Source: Clostridium intestinale DSM 6191 | GTDB taxonomy: Bacteria > Bacillota > Clostridia > Clostridiales > Clostridiaceae | Direction of reading: 5' to 3' | Assembly: GCF_900130055.1 (NCBI RefSeq) | Contig: NZ_FQXU01000008.1 | Span: 124,001-188,000, forward strand | Length of the DNA stretch: 64,000 nucleotides | Position numbers and translations under genes: made by a program | Shown: positions 16,971 to 25,786 of the stretch, in pieces | Layout of the letters: each line of letters starts with the position of its first letter | Numbering within the stretch: position 1 is the stretch's first letter | Notes under the pieces: model-generated | Database searches by the model: none | What the model was told of the DNA's origin: nothing | What the model saw: only the letters and a program-made list of their open reading frames with translations

Positions 16971-18578
16971 ATGAATGAAAAAATTGAAAAACTTATGAAA
17001 ACTTTTGAAGACTTAAGATTTGATTCATTAATATTTATATTTGGATTTGGAGATGGAGAATATTTAGATGCGCTTTTAAGTTGTTGCTGTGAAAAAAACA
17101 CAATATATATAATTGAACCAGACTTAGAGCAGATAGAAAGAAATAAAGATAATATAAAAGAACAAAATGTGTTTTTAATAACTTATGATGAGGAAAAACT
17201 AGAGATATTGCTTAGAAGCACAATAAACTCAAGAAATTTTGTTAATCTTTTTTTAGATAAGTATGGGGATTATGATAAAAAGTATAAGGATGAATACAAT
17301 AAGTTTATAAATTTGATTGATACAAGCTATTATAGTGTAGCAACATTTTTATATACAAATAAAAGTTTTAAAAATATATTTATAGATAATATATTTTCGA
17401 ATATAGATTGCATAAATGAATCTACATCTCTAGACTTATTTATGGATTATAATAAGGATATTCCAGCAATAATAGTGTCGGCAGGACCATCATTAGATAG
17501 AAATATTAAAGATATGATAAAGTTCAAGGAAAAGTTAAAAAACTTTTTTATAGTGGCAGGTAATAGGACCTTGAAGCCCCTCCTTGACAATGGAATAATA
17601 CCAGATATAATTGTTTCAATTGACCCTCAAGAAGTAACTTACAATATGTTAAAAGAGATTTTAAATGTGAAAATTCCTTTGGTGTTTTATGAGCAAAGTA
17701 ATTCAAAACTTGTAGCTGAATATGAGGGAGATAAAATCTTTACAACACAAGGACTTTTTACTTGTATAAAGGGCCTGGAAGATATGTCAATATGCTTTTC
17801 AGGAGGATCAGTTGCTCATTGTTGTACAGATATTGCGGTTAAGATAGGTTGCAATCCTATAATATTTGCAGGGCAGGATTTTGGTTATACTTACGATAAG
17901 CATCATGCAGAAATAGCGAAATTAGATATAGATAAAGAGATAAATAATTTAAATGTTATCAAAACAAAAGATGTTTTCGGAAATGAAATATTAACTGACA
18001 GGCTACTGAATTTATATAGAAAGAATATGGAATTTTATATAAAATATTTTACTAAATTTAGTGGAAAAAGCTTTTTAAATGTATCCTATGGAGCCGATAT
18101 AGAAGGAGCAGAATTTAAGGAGCTTAGTGAGATACTAAATGAGTATAATTCTAATAATTTAAAGAAAACATTAAAGATTGAAGAAAAAAGTAAAATAGAT
18201 GTAGAGAAAATAAAAATAGAAGTTTTTAATCATATAGAAAATACAATACTTGAAGCTACTAAAGCAGCTAAGATATGTGAAGAAATAACTGAAGAAATTA
18301 TAGATGAAAATACAGTTAAAAAATTTGCTGAGACTTTGGAAGTAATAGATAGATTTGTGAAAAATCCAAACAGCTTATTTTTCAAAGGGTATTTAGAGGA
18401 GTTTTTATTTAATATAAAAGAAAAGTATTTTAAAATGTCAGCAAAGGAATACCCTATATTAACAAATAATTTGATTTATCAAAGCAAAGTATTTTCTAGC
18501 TATTTCAAGGAACTTATAAAGATGCTTGAAGAAGTAAAAATTGTAATAAAGCCCTATATAGATAAATTGGATGATTAG
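16971..18578 (+). CDS. Maf-type (DUF115, MptE-like) glycosyltransferase
   Basis: 535 aa, ATG behind GAGAGGTTAAT. The central domain (about residues 160-330) is the DUF115/MAF_flag10 domain: PAIIVSAGPSLDRNI, VAGNRTLKPLLDNGIIPDII, SIDPQEVTYNML, FSGGSVAHCCTDIAVKIGC, and IIFAGQDFGYTYDKHHAE. The C-terminal 200 residues are helical and Glu/Lys-rich. Maf proteins transfer nonulosonic acids to flagellin in the cytoplasm. No flagellin is present; the adjacent paralogous small proteins are the obvious alternative acceptors. Last gene of the pseB operon. Confidence 0.88.
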   Translation: MNEKIEKLMKTFEDLRFDSLIFIFGFGDGEYLDALLSCCCEKNTIYIIEPDLEQIERNKDNIKEQNVFLITYDEEKLEILLRSTINSRNFVNLFLDKYGDYDKKYKDEYNKFINLIDTSYYSVATFLYTNKSFKNIFIDNIFSNIDCINESTSLDLFMDYNKDIPAIIVSAGPSLDRNIKDMIKFKEKLKNFFIVAGNRTLKPLLDNGIIPDIIVSIDPQEVTYNMLKEILNVKIPLVFYEQSNSKLVAEYEGDKIFTTQGLFTCIKGLEDMSICFSGGSVAHCCTDIAVKIGCNPIIFAGQDFGYTYDKHHAEIAKLDIDKEINNLNVIKTKDVFGNEILTDRLLNLYRKNMEFYIKYFTKFSGKSFLNVSYGADIEGAEFKELSEILNEYNSNNLKKTLKIEEKSKIDVEKIKIEVFNHIENTILEATKAAKICEEITEEIIDENTVKKFAETLEVIDRFVKNPNSLFFKGYLEEFLFNIKEKYFKMSAKEYPILTNNLIYQSKVFSSYFKELIKMLEEVKIVIKPYIDKLDD

Positions 18579-18689
18579 ATATATTTTTACAAAATGCTAG
18601 TGTGAAACTTTACTAATTGACATTATGAAGAATTCTTTTTAAAATTATTTTATAGAAATATTAAAATTTATATTATATTCTAAAAGAAG

Positions 18690-18730
18690 TAAGAGTAGTA
18701 GATAACCTTTACGTTACCTTTCTACTCTTA
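18690..18730 (+). promoter_or_regulatory. Leader hairpin before the APC permease gene
   Basis: TAAGAGTAG (18690-18698) pairs with CTACTCTTA (18722-18730). No T run follows. Either a weak terminator for the Maf operon or part of the permease mRNA leader. Confidence 0.4.
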
Positions 18731-18753
18731 TATTATTATCAAAGGAGATAATT

Positions 18754-20103
18754 ATGGAATTAAAAAGTCAAGAAAATGGTTCTAAGGTTGAGGTAAAGAC
18801 TTTAAAGAGAGAAATTGGACTATTTGAAGCTATTAGTATGGTAATTGGTGTAGTAATAGGTTCAGGAATATTCTTCAAGGCTTCAGTTGTTTTTAGTAGT
18901 GCAAAGACCCCAACATTAGGTGTTTTAGCATGGGTTGTAGGTGGAGTAATAACTATAGCATCAGCACTAACTGTAGCAGAAATAGCAGCTGCAATTCCTA
19001 AAACAGGAGGAGTATTTGTTTATTTAAAAGAATTATATGGAGAAAAGTATGCATTTTTATTTGGTTGGGTACAAACCCTTATATATGTGCCTGGAATAAT
19101 AGCCGCTTTATCTATAGTATTAGTAACACAGGCTACATATTTTGTGGATTTGAGTTCAATGCAACAAAAAATATTAGCTATATTTATGATAATATTTATA
19201 AGCACTATAAATATTATTTCTACAAAATTGGGTAGTAAGGTTCAATTTATATCTACTGTTGCAAAGCTAATTCCTATTTTTGTGATTATAGTTTTTGGAA
19301 TATTAAAGGGTGAAGCTAACAGCTTTTCAACTTTTGTAATGCCAGAGGGAAGCACTGTTGGAGTAGCAGGTTTTGGAGCAGCTGTACTTGGAACTTTATG
19401 GGCTTATGATGGTTGGGTAGGAGTAGGAAATATGGCTGGTGAGCTTAAAAATCCTAAAAAAGATCTTCCTAGATCTATAGTTTTTGGACTAGCCTTTACT
19501 ATGCTTGTATACGTACTAATAAATGTTGCAATCGTAAATATAATGCCTGTAGATCAAGTCATTGCTTCAGAAAAAGTTGCATCAGATGCCGCGGTTATCT
19601 TATTCGGTAATGGTGGAGCAGGTTTAATATCAATAGGTATAATTATATCTATATTTGGAGCGTTAAATGGATACATACTAACAGGAGTTAGAGTTCCTTT
19701 TGCAATGGCTCAAGATAATTTACTTCCATTTTCTAAGATTTTGGGAAAAGTTAATGATAGATTTGAAACACCTTTAAACACATTTGTATTTGAAATTATA
19801 TTAGCGATTTTATATGTTTTAAGTGGTTCGTTTAATACACTTACGAACTTAGCTGTATTTGTAATGTGGATATTCTTTGTAATGACTGTAGCAGGAATCT
19901 TTATATTACGTAAGAAGCACAAAGATTTAGAAAGACCATATAGCGTGCCATTATACCCTATAATTCCGTTAGTAGGAATTGGAGGAGGTCTATATATAAT
20001 AATTAGTACACTTTTAACTGATACAACAAACGCAATATATGGAATAGGGGTTACCTTGATAGGGATACCTGTTTATATTTACATAAAGAAGAGAAATCAA
20101 TAA
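18754..20103 (+). CDS. APC-family amino acid permease
   Basis: 449 aa, ATG behind AAAGGAGATAATT. Twelve or so hydrophobic segments; the first carries GVVIGSGIFFKAS, the APC substrate-site glycine motif, and the loop after segment 5 contains LWAYDGWVGVGNMAGELKNPKKDLPRS, typical of L-type or serine/threonine exchangers (LAT/SteT group). It imports or exchanges neutral amino acids across the cytoplasmic membrane; substrate not deducible. Single-gene unit with a bidirectional terminator downstream. Confidence 0.88.
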   Translation: MELKSQENGSKVEVKTLKREIGLFEAISMVIGVVIGSGIFFKASVVFSSAKTPTLGVLAWVVGGVITIASALTVAEIAAAIPKTGGVFVYLKELYGEKYAFLFGWVQTLIYVPGIIAALSIVLVTQATYFVDLSSMQQKILAIFMIIFISTINIISTKLGSKVQFISTVAKLIPIFVIIVFGILKGEANSFSTFVMPEGSTVGVAGFGAAVLGTLWAYDGWVGVGNMAGELKNPKKDLPRSIVFGLAFTMLVYVLINVAIVNIMPVDQVIASEKVASDAAVILFGNGGAGLISIGIIISIFGALNGYILTGVRVPFAMAQDNLLPFSKILGKVNDRFETPLNTFVFEIILAILYVLSGSFNTLTNLAVFVMWIFFVMTVAGIFILRKKHKDLERPYSVPLYPIIPLVGIGGGLYIIISTLLTDTTNAIYGIGVTLIGIPVYIYIKKRNQ

Positions 20104-20105
20104 GT

Positions 20106-20139
20106 AAAGAGGTTGGATTAAAATAATCCAACCTCTTTT
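20106..20139 (+). terminator. Intrinsic terminator after the permease gene
   Basis: Perfect 15-bp stem (20106-20120 with 20124-20138), 3-nt loop, TTTT. The next 120 bases show nothing I can assign. Confidence 0.85.
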
Positions 20140-20258
20140 GGGATTTTGTTTGGGTTTATATGAAAAAAACTTATCGACAAAACTTATGATAAATAAAATC
20201 ATAAGTTTATTATAATACATAATTCTTATAAGTATTTTCAAAATATGAAAATATTATA

Positions 20259-20852
20259 TTATTTTTGAAATCTTAAGGCGTAACTTGCCAAATCTATATT
20301 TATAGGATCTGCTAATGCATCTGCGTTGTTTCCGTAGAATAGAGATGGATCATTTTCTAGTGCGTGAAGACCAAGAGAGATATAGTAGTTTAAAGGGGTT
20401 ATAATTATTGTATTTGTATATAGTGAAAGAATGCTATTACTATTACCAATTACTAAATTCAAAGAAGGTACATAATTTAAAGTAATATTTGGTGGAGTGT
20501 TTAAGGAGTTTACAATAAAATCATTAGCTTGTTTATTATTATGAATTGGGGAATTACTATCAAAGGTACATTTTCCAGATTGAACATTAAATATATAAAC
20601 ACCAACTAAGTAGGTTGTTAAAGATATCTGTAGATTTGTATAAATCAAGTTTGCTCCTATAGTGTTGTTGCCCGTAGGAAGTGTACTTAAAAAGTAGTAT
20701 GCTCTATTATCATTTTTAAATATTGCAAAATTTTCTGTTAAGATAGGATGAGAGTTTCCTAAGTATTTACTGCATGGTGGTAAGTCGGGATTATTATAAA
20801 GAAGATCAAAACAGGTTTTATTTTTTTTGCTTTTTTTATTTTTTTTGGACAT
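20259..20852 (-). CDS. Unknown protein, possible spore component
   Basis: 197 aa if started at ATG 20852, which has GGAGG close upstream (spacing only 2); ATG 20864 lacks any ribosome site. The N-terminus is strongly basic (MSKKNKKSKKNK), followed by CFDLLYNNPDLPPCSKYLG and a long region of beta-forming, Asn/Ser/Thr-rich sequence with no membrane helix. I recognise no family. Upstream on this strand is CATACAAT, a perfect sigma-E -10 box, which suggests mother-cell expression during sporulation. Divergent from the ABC transporter genes. Confidence 0.65.
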   Translation of the reverse strand: MSKKNKKSKKNKTCFDLLYNNPDLPPCSKYLGNSHPILTENFAIFKNDNRAYYFLSTLPTGNNTIGANLIYTNLQISLTTYLVGVYIFNVQSGKCTFDSNSPIHNNKQANDFIVNSLNTPPNITLNYVPSLNLVIGNSNSILSLYTNTIIITPLNYYISLGLHALENDPSLFYGNNADALADPINIDLASYALRFQK

Positions 20853-20883
20853 ATCCTCCGCCATACATCATTGCTAATAATAT

Positions 20884-20891
20884 ATTGTATG
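20884..20891 (-). promoter_or_regulatory. Sigma-E-like -10 box
   Basis: CATACAAT read on the minus strand fits the sigma-E -10 consensus CATACANT exactly (it also fits the sigma-K box CATANNNTA). I find no convincing -35 at the right distance. Confidence 0.45.
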
Positions 20892-20948
20892 AATCAATAT
20901 CGTTTTTGGGATTTTTAAGTATAAAACAATAAAAAGAGAAAATACATA

Positions 20949-20977
20949 TTGACACCAACTCTTTAATGCTTTAGAAT
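20949..20977 (+). promoter_or_regulatory. Sigma-A promoter of the amino acid ABC operon
   Basis: TTGACA (20949-20954), 17-base spacer, TAGAAT (20972-20977). Confidence 0.8.
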
Positions 20978-21018
20978 GATAAAGTAATAAAGCGATTATT
21001 TTAAGGGGGATTATAAAT

Positions 21019-21822
21019 ATGAAAAAGAAGATAACATCATTATTATTAATAGCTATGGCTGCACTTACAGTAGTAGGATGTGGTAAAAAAGAAGAAAAAA
21101 TGGGGCTAGCTAAAATAAAAGATAAAGGCGAAATGATAGTAGGATTAGATGATACATTCGTTCCAATGGGGTTTAAGGACGATAAAGGAGAAATAACTGG
21201 CTTTGATGCTGAATTGGCAAAGGAAGTTGGAAAGAAAATAGGAGTTGAAGTTAAATTCCAACCTATAGATTGGTCAATGAAAGAAACAGAGCTAAATAAT
21301 GGAAATATAGATTTTATATGGAATGGGTACACAATAACAGCTGAAAGAAAAGAGAAGGTTGCATTTACAAAACCTTATTTAGAAAATAGACAAGTTATAA
21401 TAACTTTAGCAAATTCACCAATAAAAACAAAGGCTGACTTAAATGGAAAAGCTGTTGCAGCACAAAATGGTTCTAGTGCAGTTGATGCAGTAGAAAAGGA
21501 AGCTGACTTAGTTAAGAGCTTTAAAAATGGAAAGCTTGTGACTTTTGAAACTAACAATGACGCACTAATGGATTTAGAAGCTGGTAGAGTTGATGCTGTA
21601 GTAGGGGATGAAATACTTATAAGATACTATACTAACCAAAGAGGAGAAAGTAAATACAAGGTTCTAGAAGACAACTTTGGTGATGAAGAGTATGGTGTAG
21701 GTTTAAGAAAAGCTGATACAGATTTATTAGATGCAGTTCAAAAAGCACTTGATGAAATGAAGGCAGATGGAACTTCAAAAGCTATATCAGAAAAGTGGTT
21801 TGGAGAAGATATAGTTAAATAG
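21019..21822 (+). CDS. Polar amino acid ABC transporter, substrate-binding lipoprotein
   Basis: 267 aa, ATG behind AAGGGGGAT. Lipoprotein signal MKKKITSLLLIAMAALTVVG with the lipid-modified Cys at residue 21 (VVGC). The mature part is a family-3 periplasmic-type binding protein: GEMIVGLDDTFVPMGFKDDK, ITGFDAELAKEVGKKIG, NGNIDFIWNGYTITAERK. It captures an amino acid outside the membrane and delivers it to the permease encoded next. The ligand (cystine, glutamine, arginine or other) cannot be fixed from sequence. Confidence 0.92.
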   Translation: MKKKITSLLLIAMAALTVVGCGKKEEKMGLAKIKDKGEMIVGLDDTFVPMGFKDDKGEITGFDAELAKEVGKKIGVEVKFQPIDWSMKETELNNGNIDFIWNGYTITAERKEKVAFTKPYLENRQVIITLANSPIKTKADLNGKAVAAQNGSSAVDAVEKEADLVKSFKNGKLVTFETNNDALMDLEAGRVDAVVGDEILIRYYTNQRGESKYKVLEDNFGDEEYGVGLRKADTDLLDAVQKALDEMKADGTSKAISEKWFGEDIVK

Positions 21823-21855
21823 GCTGATTAAATAATATTACAGGAGAAATATAAT

Positions 21856-22497
21856 ATGGATTATGTGGTAAGTTTATTACCTTCACTAACAGAAGGTCTT
21901 GTAAGTACTCTTAAAATATTTATAGTAACATTAGTCCTTTCAATACCTTTAGGGATTGTAATTGCATTAGGAAGACTATCAAAAGTAAAGATAATAAGTG
22001 TAATAACTGAAGGTTATATATGGCTTATGAGGGGAACTCCATTATTATTACAAATAGTATTTGTATTTTTTGGACTACCTTTAATAGGAATAAGTTTTGA
22101 TAGATTTCCAGCAGCTATAATAGCATTTGTTTTAAACTATGCTGCATATTATGGGGAAATATTCAGAGCTGGAATACAGTCTATAGATAAGGGACAATAT
22201 GAAGCTTCTGAAGTTTTAGGAATGTCTAATTCTCAAACATTTTTTAGAATAATATTTCCTCAGATGATTAAAAGAGTATTACCTCCAGTAGCAAATGAAG
22301 TGATTACACTTGTTAAGGATACTGCACTTGTATATGTAGTGGGGTTAGATGAACTTTTAAAAGTAGCTAAAACTGCTTCAAATAGAGATGCATCATTGGT
22401 TCCTTTAGTAGTAGTTGCAGTATTTTATTTATTACTTACGGCTGTGCTGACAAAGGTATTCCAAGTACTTGAGAAAAAGTATTCTTATTATCAATAG
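21856..22497 (+). CDS. Polar amino acid ABC transporter, permease
   Basis: 213 aa, ATG behind AGGAGAAATATA. HisM/GlnP-type permease: N-terminal SLTEGLVSTLKIF and the EAA-like loop SIDKGQYEASEVLGMSNSQTFFRIIFPQ that docks with the ATPase. About five membrane segments. It sits between the binding protein and ATPase genes, 33 and 12 bases away, and presumably acts as a homodimer since only one permease is encoded. Confidence 0.94.
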   Translation: MDYVVSLLPSLTEGLVSTLKIFIVTLVLSIPLGIVIALGRLSKVKIISVITEGYIWLMRGTPLLLQIVFVFFGLPLIGISFDRFPAAIIAFVLNYAAYYGEIFRAGIQSIDKGQYEASEVLGMSNSQTFFRIIFPQMIKRVLPPVANEVITLVKDTALVYVVGLDELLKVAKTASNRDASLVPLVVVAVFYLLLTAVLTKVFQVLEKKYSYYQ

Positions 22498-22509
22498 GGA
22501 GGACTCACC

Positions 22510-23253
22510 ATGACATTAAAGGTTAGTGAATTAAATAAATCTTTTAAAGGTAAACAAGTTTTGAAAAATGTAAGCTTTCAGGTTGAAGAAGGAGAAATAG
22601 TTGCTCTATTAGGACAATCTGGTGCAGGAAAAACTACGGTTTTAAGATGTATAAATGGGCTAGAGAAAGCTGATGGGGGAAGTATAGAGATAAGCGATAT
22701 TCCTTTGTTTGAAGAAAAGAATGGAAGAGTTGTTTATTGTTCAAAAGATACCATGAAGGAAGTCAGAAAAAATCTGGGGATGGTTTTTCAAAACTATAAT
22801 TTGTTTCCACATATGTCTGTTTTAGAAAATATAATTGAAGCTCCTGTAAATGTATTTAAAATATCAAAAGATCAGGCAAAGAGGGATGCTAATGAACTAC
22901 TTAATCAAATAGGATTAGAGGATAAAGAAAATGCATATCCTTTTGAACTTTCTGGTGGTCAGAAGCAGAGAGTTGCAATAGCTAGAGCTTGTGCATTAAA
23001 CCCTAAGATAATGTGTTTTGATGAACCAACATCAGCTTTAGATCCAGAGCTTACAGAGGGAATAGCTACAGTTATAGATGGGTTAAGCAAAAAAGGTATG
23101 GGTATATTAATCATAACTCATGATATGGCTTTTGCAAAAAGAGTAGCTCACAAGGTTTTATTTATGGCTGATGGAGAAATAATAGAAGAAGGTTCAGTAG
23201 AAGAAATTTTTAATAATCCTAAAAAAGAGAAAACTAAAAATTTTGTGAAATAG
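22510..23253 (+). CDS. Polar amino acid ABC transporter, ATP-binding protein
   Basis: 247 aa, ATG behind GGGAGGA. GlnQ/HisP-type ATPase with Walker A GQSGAGKTT, Q-loop VFQNYNLFPHMSV, signature LSGGQKQRVAIARA, Walker B FDEPTSALDPE and H-loop ITHDMAFAKRV. A short insertion (FEEKNGRVVYCSKDTMKEVR) before the Q-loop is typical of the Firmicute subgroup. Last gene of the transporter operon; a terminator follows directly. Confidence 0.95.
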   Translation: MTLKVSELNKSFKGKQVLKNVSFQVEEGEIVALLGQSGAGKTTVLRCINGLEKADGGSIEISDIPLFEEKNGRVVYCSKDTMKEVRKNLGMVFQNYNLFPHMSVLENIIEAPVNVFKISKDQAKRDANELLNQIGLEDKENAYPFELSGGQKQRVAIARACALNPKIMCFDEPTSALDPELTEGIATVIDGLSKKGMGILIITHDMAFAKRVAHKVLFMADGEIIEEGSVEEIFNNPKKEKTKNFVK

Positions 23254-23254
23254 T

Positions 23255-23280
23255 AAGAGAGTTTATTTGACTCTCTTTTT
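23255..23280 (+). terminator. Intrinsic terminator of the ABC operon
   Basis: AAGAGAGT (23255-23262) pairs with ACTCTCTT (23270-23277), followed by T5. Confidence 0.85.
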
Positions 23281-23383
23281 ATTCTTTAGGAAATTATATT
23301 ATTTCAAAGTTGTGTATAACTTAAATTAGTTATGAATATTAAGAAGGCTATATGAAGCTCCTAAAGAATAAAAAACAAGAAAA

Positions 23384-23476
23384 TTGAGCGCCTGCCAGTT
23401 TTTCCTCACATTCGTTTGGAAAGGCAGATGCGCAAAAAAAGTCGACGGCTCATAATCGCCTTGGCAACTTTTTTAT
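23384..23476 (+). ncRNA. Candidate structured RNA with its own terminator
   Basis: In the 322-base gap before the MenA-like gene. Hairpin 1: GCGCCTGCC (23388-23396) pairs with GGCAG (23423-23427) and GCGC (23430-23433), leaving a 2-base bulge, with an inner TTTCC/GGAAA stem. Hairpin 2: AAAAAAGT (23435-23442) pairs with ACTTTTTT (23467-23474) enclosing GGC/GCC, which is a good intrinsic terminator. The G+C content stands out from its surroundings. It could be a small RNA or a riboswitch-terminator leader for the gene at 23576. I do not recognise a known RNA family. Confidence 0.55.
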
Positions 23477-23575
23477 TTTGGGGATAATAGCTAAAATGGA
23501 TATTAAAAACATTTGAAATTTATGGAGCAAATTTTATATAATATATTAAATTGAATACAAAAGAGGAGGGAGTTA

Positions 23576-24535
23576 ATGAATATAAAAAGTTTTTTGAAAT
23601 TAGTAGAAATTCAGACTAAAGCTGCTAGTGTTACTCCATTTGCTTTAGGAACATTAATAGCTATATATAGATTTGGTGAATTCAACTTTATGAATTTCTT
23701 ATTGATGTTTATATCTCTATTATGTATAGATATGGCTACTACAGCCATAAATAATTATATGGATTACAAAAAGGCTGTTAGAAAGTATGGCTATGGTTAT
23801 GAAGTACATAATGCTATAGTTAAAGATAATCTCAAGGAAAGTAATGTAATAACAGTTATATTAGGACTATTAATTACAGCAGTTATTTTTGGGTTTATAT
23901 TGTATCTGAATACAAATATCATAGTACTTATATTAGGAGCTACTTCCTTTGTTATAGGGGTTTGCTATTCTTTTGGACCTATTCCTATATCTAGGACTCC
24001 GTTTGGAGAGATACTTTCAGGTTTTTTTATGGGAGGAATAATACTATTCTTATCAATATACATACATCTTTCTAGTAGTGGAATTATAGGTGTGAGTTTA
24101 AATGAGGGGATATTATCTCTGAACTTAAACATAAAAGAAGTACTATACATATTACTTTTGGCTATACCAGCTATAGCAGGAATAGCTAATATAATGTTAG
24201 CTAACAATATATGTGATAGAGAAGATGATATAGAAAATAAAAGATATACTCTGCCAGTATATGTAGGAAATGATAATGCTTTAGAAGTATTTAAGTGGAC
24301 ATACTACATTGCATATGTAGATTTAGTTATATTAATAATATTAGGAATTGAACCATTATTATCTATATTGGCTCTAGCTACCTTTATTATTGTTAACAGG
24401 AACATAAAAGTATTTGAAAAAGAGCATGTGAAGAGCAAGACTTTTATACTTTCAGTTAAAAATTTTATAATAATTAATGGAGCTAGAGTTATAAGTTATG
24501 CTTTGACTTTAGTTATAACAAAATTCATATTGTAG
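23576..24535 (+). CDS. UbiA-family prenyltransferase, MenA-like
   Basis: 319 aa, ATG behind GAGGAGGGA. Eight or nine membrane helices. The first Asp-rich motif is NNYMDYKKAVRKYG (MenA proteins have N-D-Y-x-D-x-x-x-G) and the second is DREDDIENKRYTLPVYVG, the two Mg-diphosphate sites. The loop YSFGPIPISRTPFGEILSGF is characteristic of MenA. Family members join a polyprenyl chain to an aromatic acceptor such as dihydroxynaphthoate. No other menaquinone gene is nearby, and many clostridia lack menaquinone, so the acceptor is uncertain. Confidence 0.82.
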   Translation: MNIKSFLKLVEIQTKAASVTPFALGTLIAIYRFGEFNFMNFLLMFISLLCIDMATTAINNYMDYKKAVRKYGYGYEVHNAIVKDNLKESNVITVILGLLITAVIFGFILYLNTNIIVLILGATSFVIGVCYSFGPIPISRTPFGEILSGFFMGGIILFLSIYIHLSSSGIIGVSLNEGILSLNLNIKEVLYILLLAIPAIAGIANIMLANNICDREDDIENKRYTLPVYVGNDNALEVFKWTYYIAYVDLVILIILGIEPLLSILALATFIIVNRNIKVFEKEHVKSKTFILSVKNFIIINGARVISYALTLVITKFIL

Positions 24536-24536
24536 C

Positions 24537-24570
24537 AAAAAAGCGACTCAACCATTTGAGCCGCTTTTTT
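24537..24570 (+). terminator. Bidirectional terminator between menA-like and yabE-like genes
   Basis: 15-bp stem with one mismatch (24537-24551 with 24556-24570), A6 on one side and T6 on the other, so it can stop transcription from both convergent genes. Confidence 0.9.
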
Positions 24571-24578
24571 AAACTATT

Positions 24579-25583
24579 TTATTCTAAAACATAAACAGTT
24601 ACATTTTTTACTGCCCAGTTAAGAGCTTCTTGTTTTGTGTTAAAATACACGTCTATTTTGTTGCCTAGTATACTGGAACCAGTATCAGCAGCTATAGCAA
24701 AGCCATAACCAGGGATATACATCTTAGTTCCGTAAGGAAATACAGAAGTATCAACTGCTATTGTACTATAACCTTCACTATTTCTTTGAGCTAATTTTCC
24801 ACTTGAAGTATAGGTACTACCTACTCCATTTACTGCCCAATAAGCTGTAGACTTTACGCTAACTTTTCTAGAATAAGACATAGGGTCTCCACCTCTACTA
24901 AGAGCAACAGCACTTTGAGTTCCTTTAACCACTATTTCGTTAACAGGTTGTTTAGTTATGTTTTCTTTAACAACACTTCTAGAAACTTCTTTTCCGTCTT
25001 CATATACAACTCTATATGTTATATCTTTGCTTCCTTTTTCGCCATATTGTACAGTTTTCTTAAATATGTCTAATATATTATTGTCACTTTGAATTTCAGT
25101 AGAATAATCAAGAGCTATGTTTTCAGTTATTTCTTTAGTTTCAACTCTGACTATATTGATGTGCATGTCTTCTGTAAGAGTAGATTCTCTGATAGGTTCA
25201 ACCTTATCCTCTGGTTGGATTGAAATACCTTCTGCTTGTATCATTGAAGCGATATTATCTTCAGCAGATAGGAAGGTTAGATTTTTACCATCTAAATAAA
25301 CAGTAATGTTTTTTGCTCTTTTAATTGTTATAGTGTCATTTTTATTAAGTAGAGAATCCAAGGCTGGTTCAATTTTATCTTTTTCTCCAAGAGTAATATT
25401 ATTGGAACTTAAAACCTTTTCAACCGTTTTCCCGTAAGTAGTTATAGTCTGAGTATCATCCCCTATAACTATTGTTATGTTTTTTTGCTTCATTTTAATT
25501 ACTACGATTAAAGCTATGATTAGTATTGCAGATATTATTATAGCTACAGGCTTTTTGTTACTAAAATTCATTAGTTTTTTCAA
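24579..25583 (-). CDS. YabE-like protein: DUF348 repeats, G5 and 3D domains
   Basis: 334 aa from TTG 25583. N-terminal membrane anchor (KPVAIIISAILIIALIVVI), two DUF348 repeats (NITIVIGDDTQTITTYGKTV and NITVYLDGKNLTFLSAEDNI), a G5 domain (near residues 160-230), then a 3D domain with the three conserved aspartates (STIAVDTSVFPYGTKMYIPG, IAADTGS, IDVYF). The 3D fold resembles MltA lytic transglycosylases and YabE/Rpf-like proteins act on cell-wall growth or resuscitation. Start is uncertain: the strong GGGGGAGA lies 16 bases from TTG 25583 but only 6 from an in-frame ATT at 25595. Confidence 0.9.
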   Translation of the reverse strand: MKKLMNFSNKKPVAIIISAILIIALIVVIKMKQKNITIVIGDDTQTITTYGKTVEKVLSSNNITLGEKDKIEPALDSLLNKNDTITIKRAKNITVYLDGKNLTFLSAEDNIASMIQAEGISIQPEDKVEPIRESTLTEDMHINIVRVETKEITENIALDYSTEIQSDNNILDIFKKTVQYGEKGSKDITYRVVYEDGKEVSRSVVKENITKQPVNEIVVKGTQSAVALSRGGDPMSYSRKVSVKSTAYWAVNGVGSTYTSSGKLAQRNSEGYSTIAVDTSVFPYGTKMYIPGYGFAIAADTGSSILGNKIDVYFNTKQEALNWAVKNVTVYVLE

Positions 25584-25786
25584 ATTCGCGCTAATGAAAA
25601 TCTCCCCCTTTAAGCTAAACTATATAGAAATAATAACTATAAAAAGGAGGCTTGTCAATTTTTATAATGATAAAATAGAAATTGTTAACATAAAATTTAT
25701 TGTTTTAGTATAAATATTACATTAGTTGTATATAATAGAAATAGTGTGTAATCAGGGCTTTACTAAGGAGGCGCAATGGGATGTAG

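Noticed and set aside
16971-18578. Flagellar glycosylation island
   Set aside because: No flagellin, chaperone or other flagellar gene is in the window, and the promoters look sporulation-type. It remains the main alternative to the spore model.
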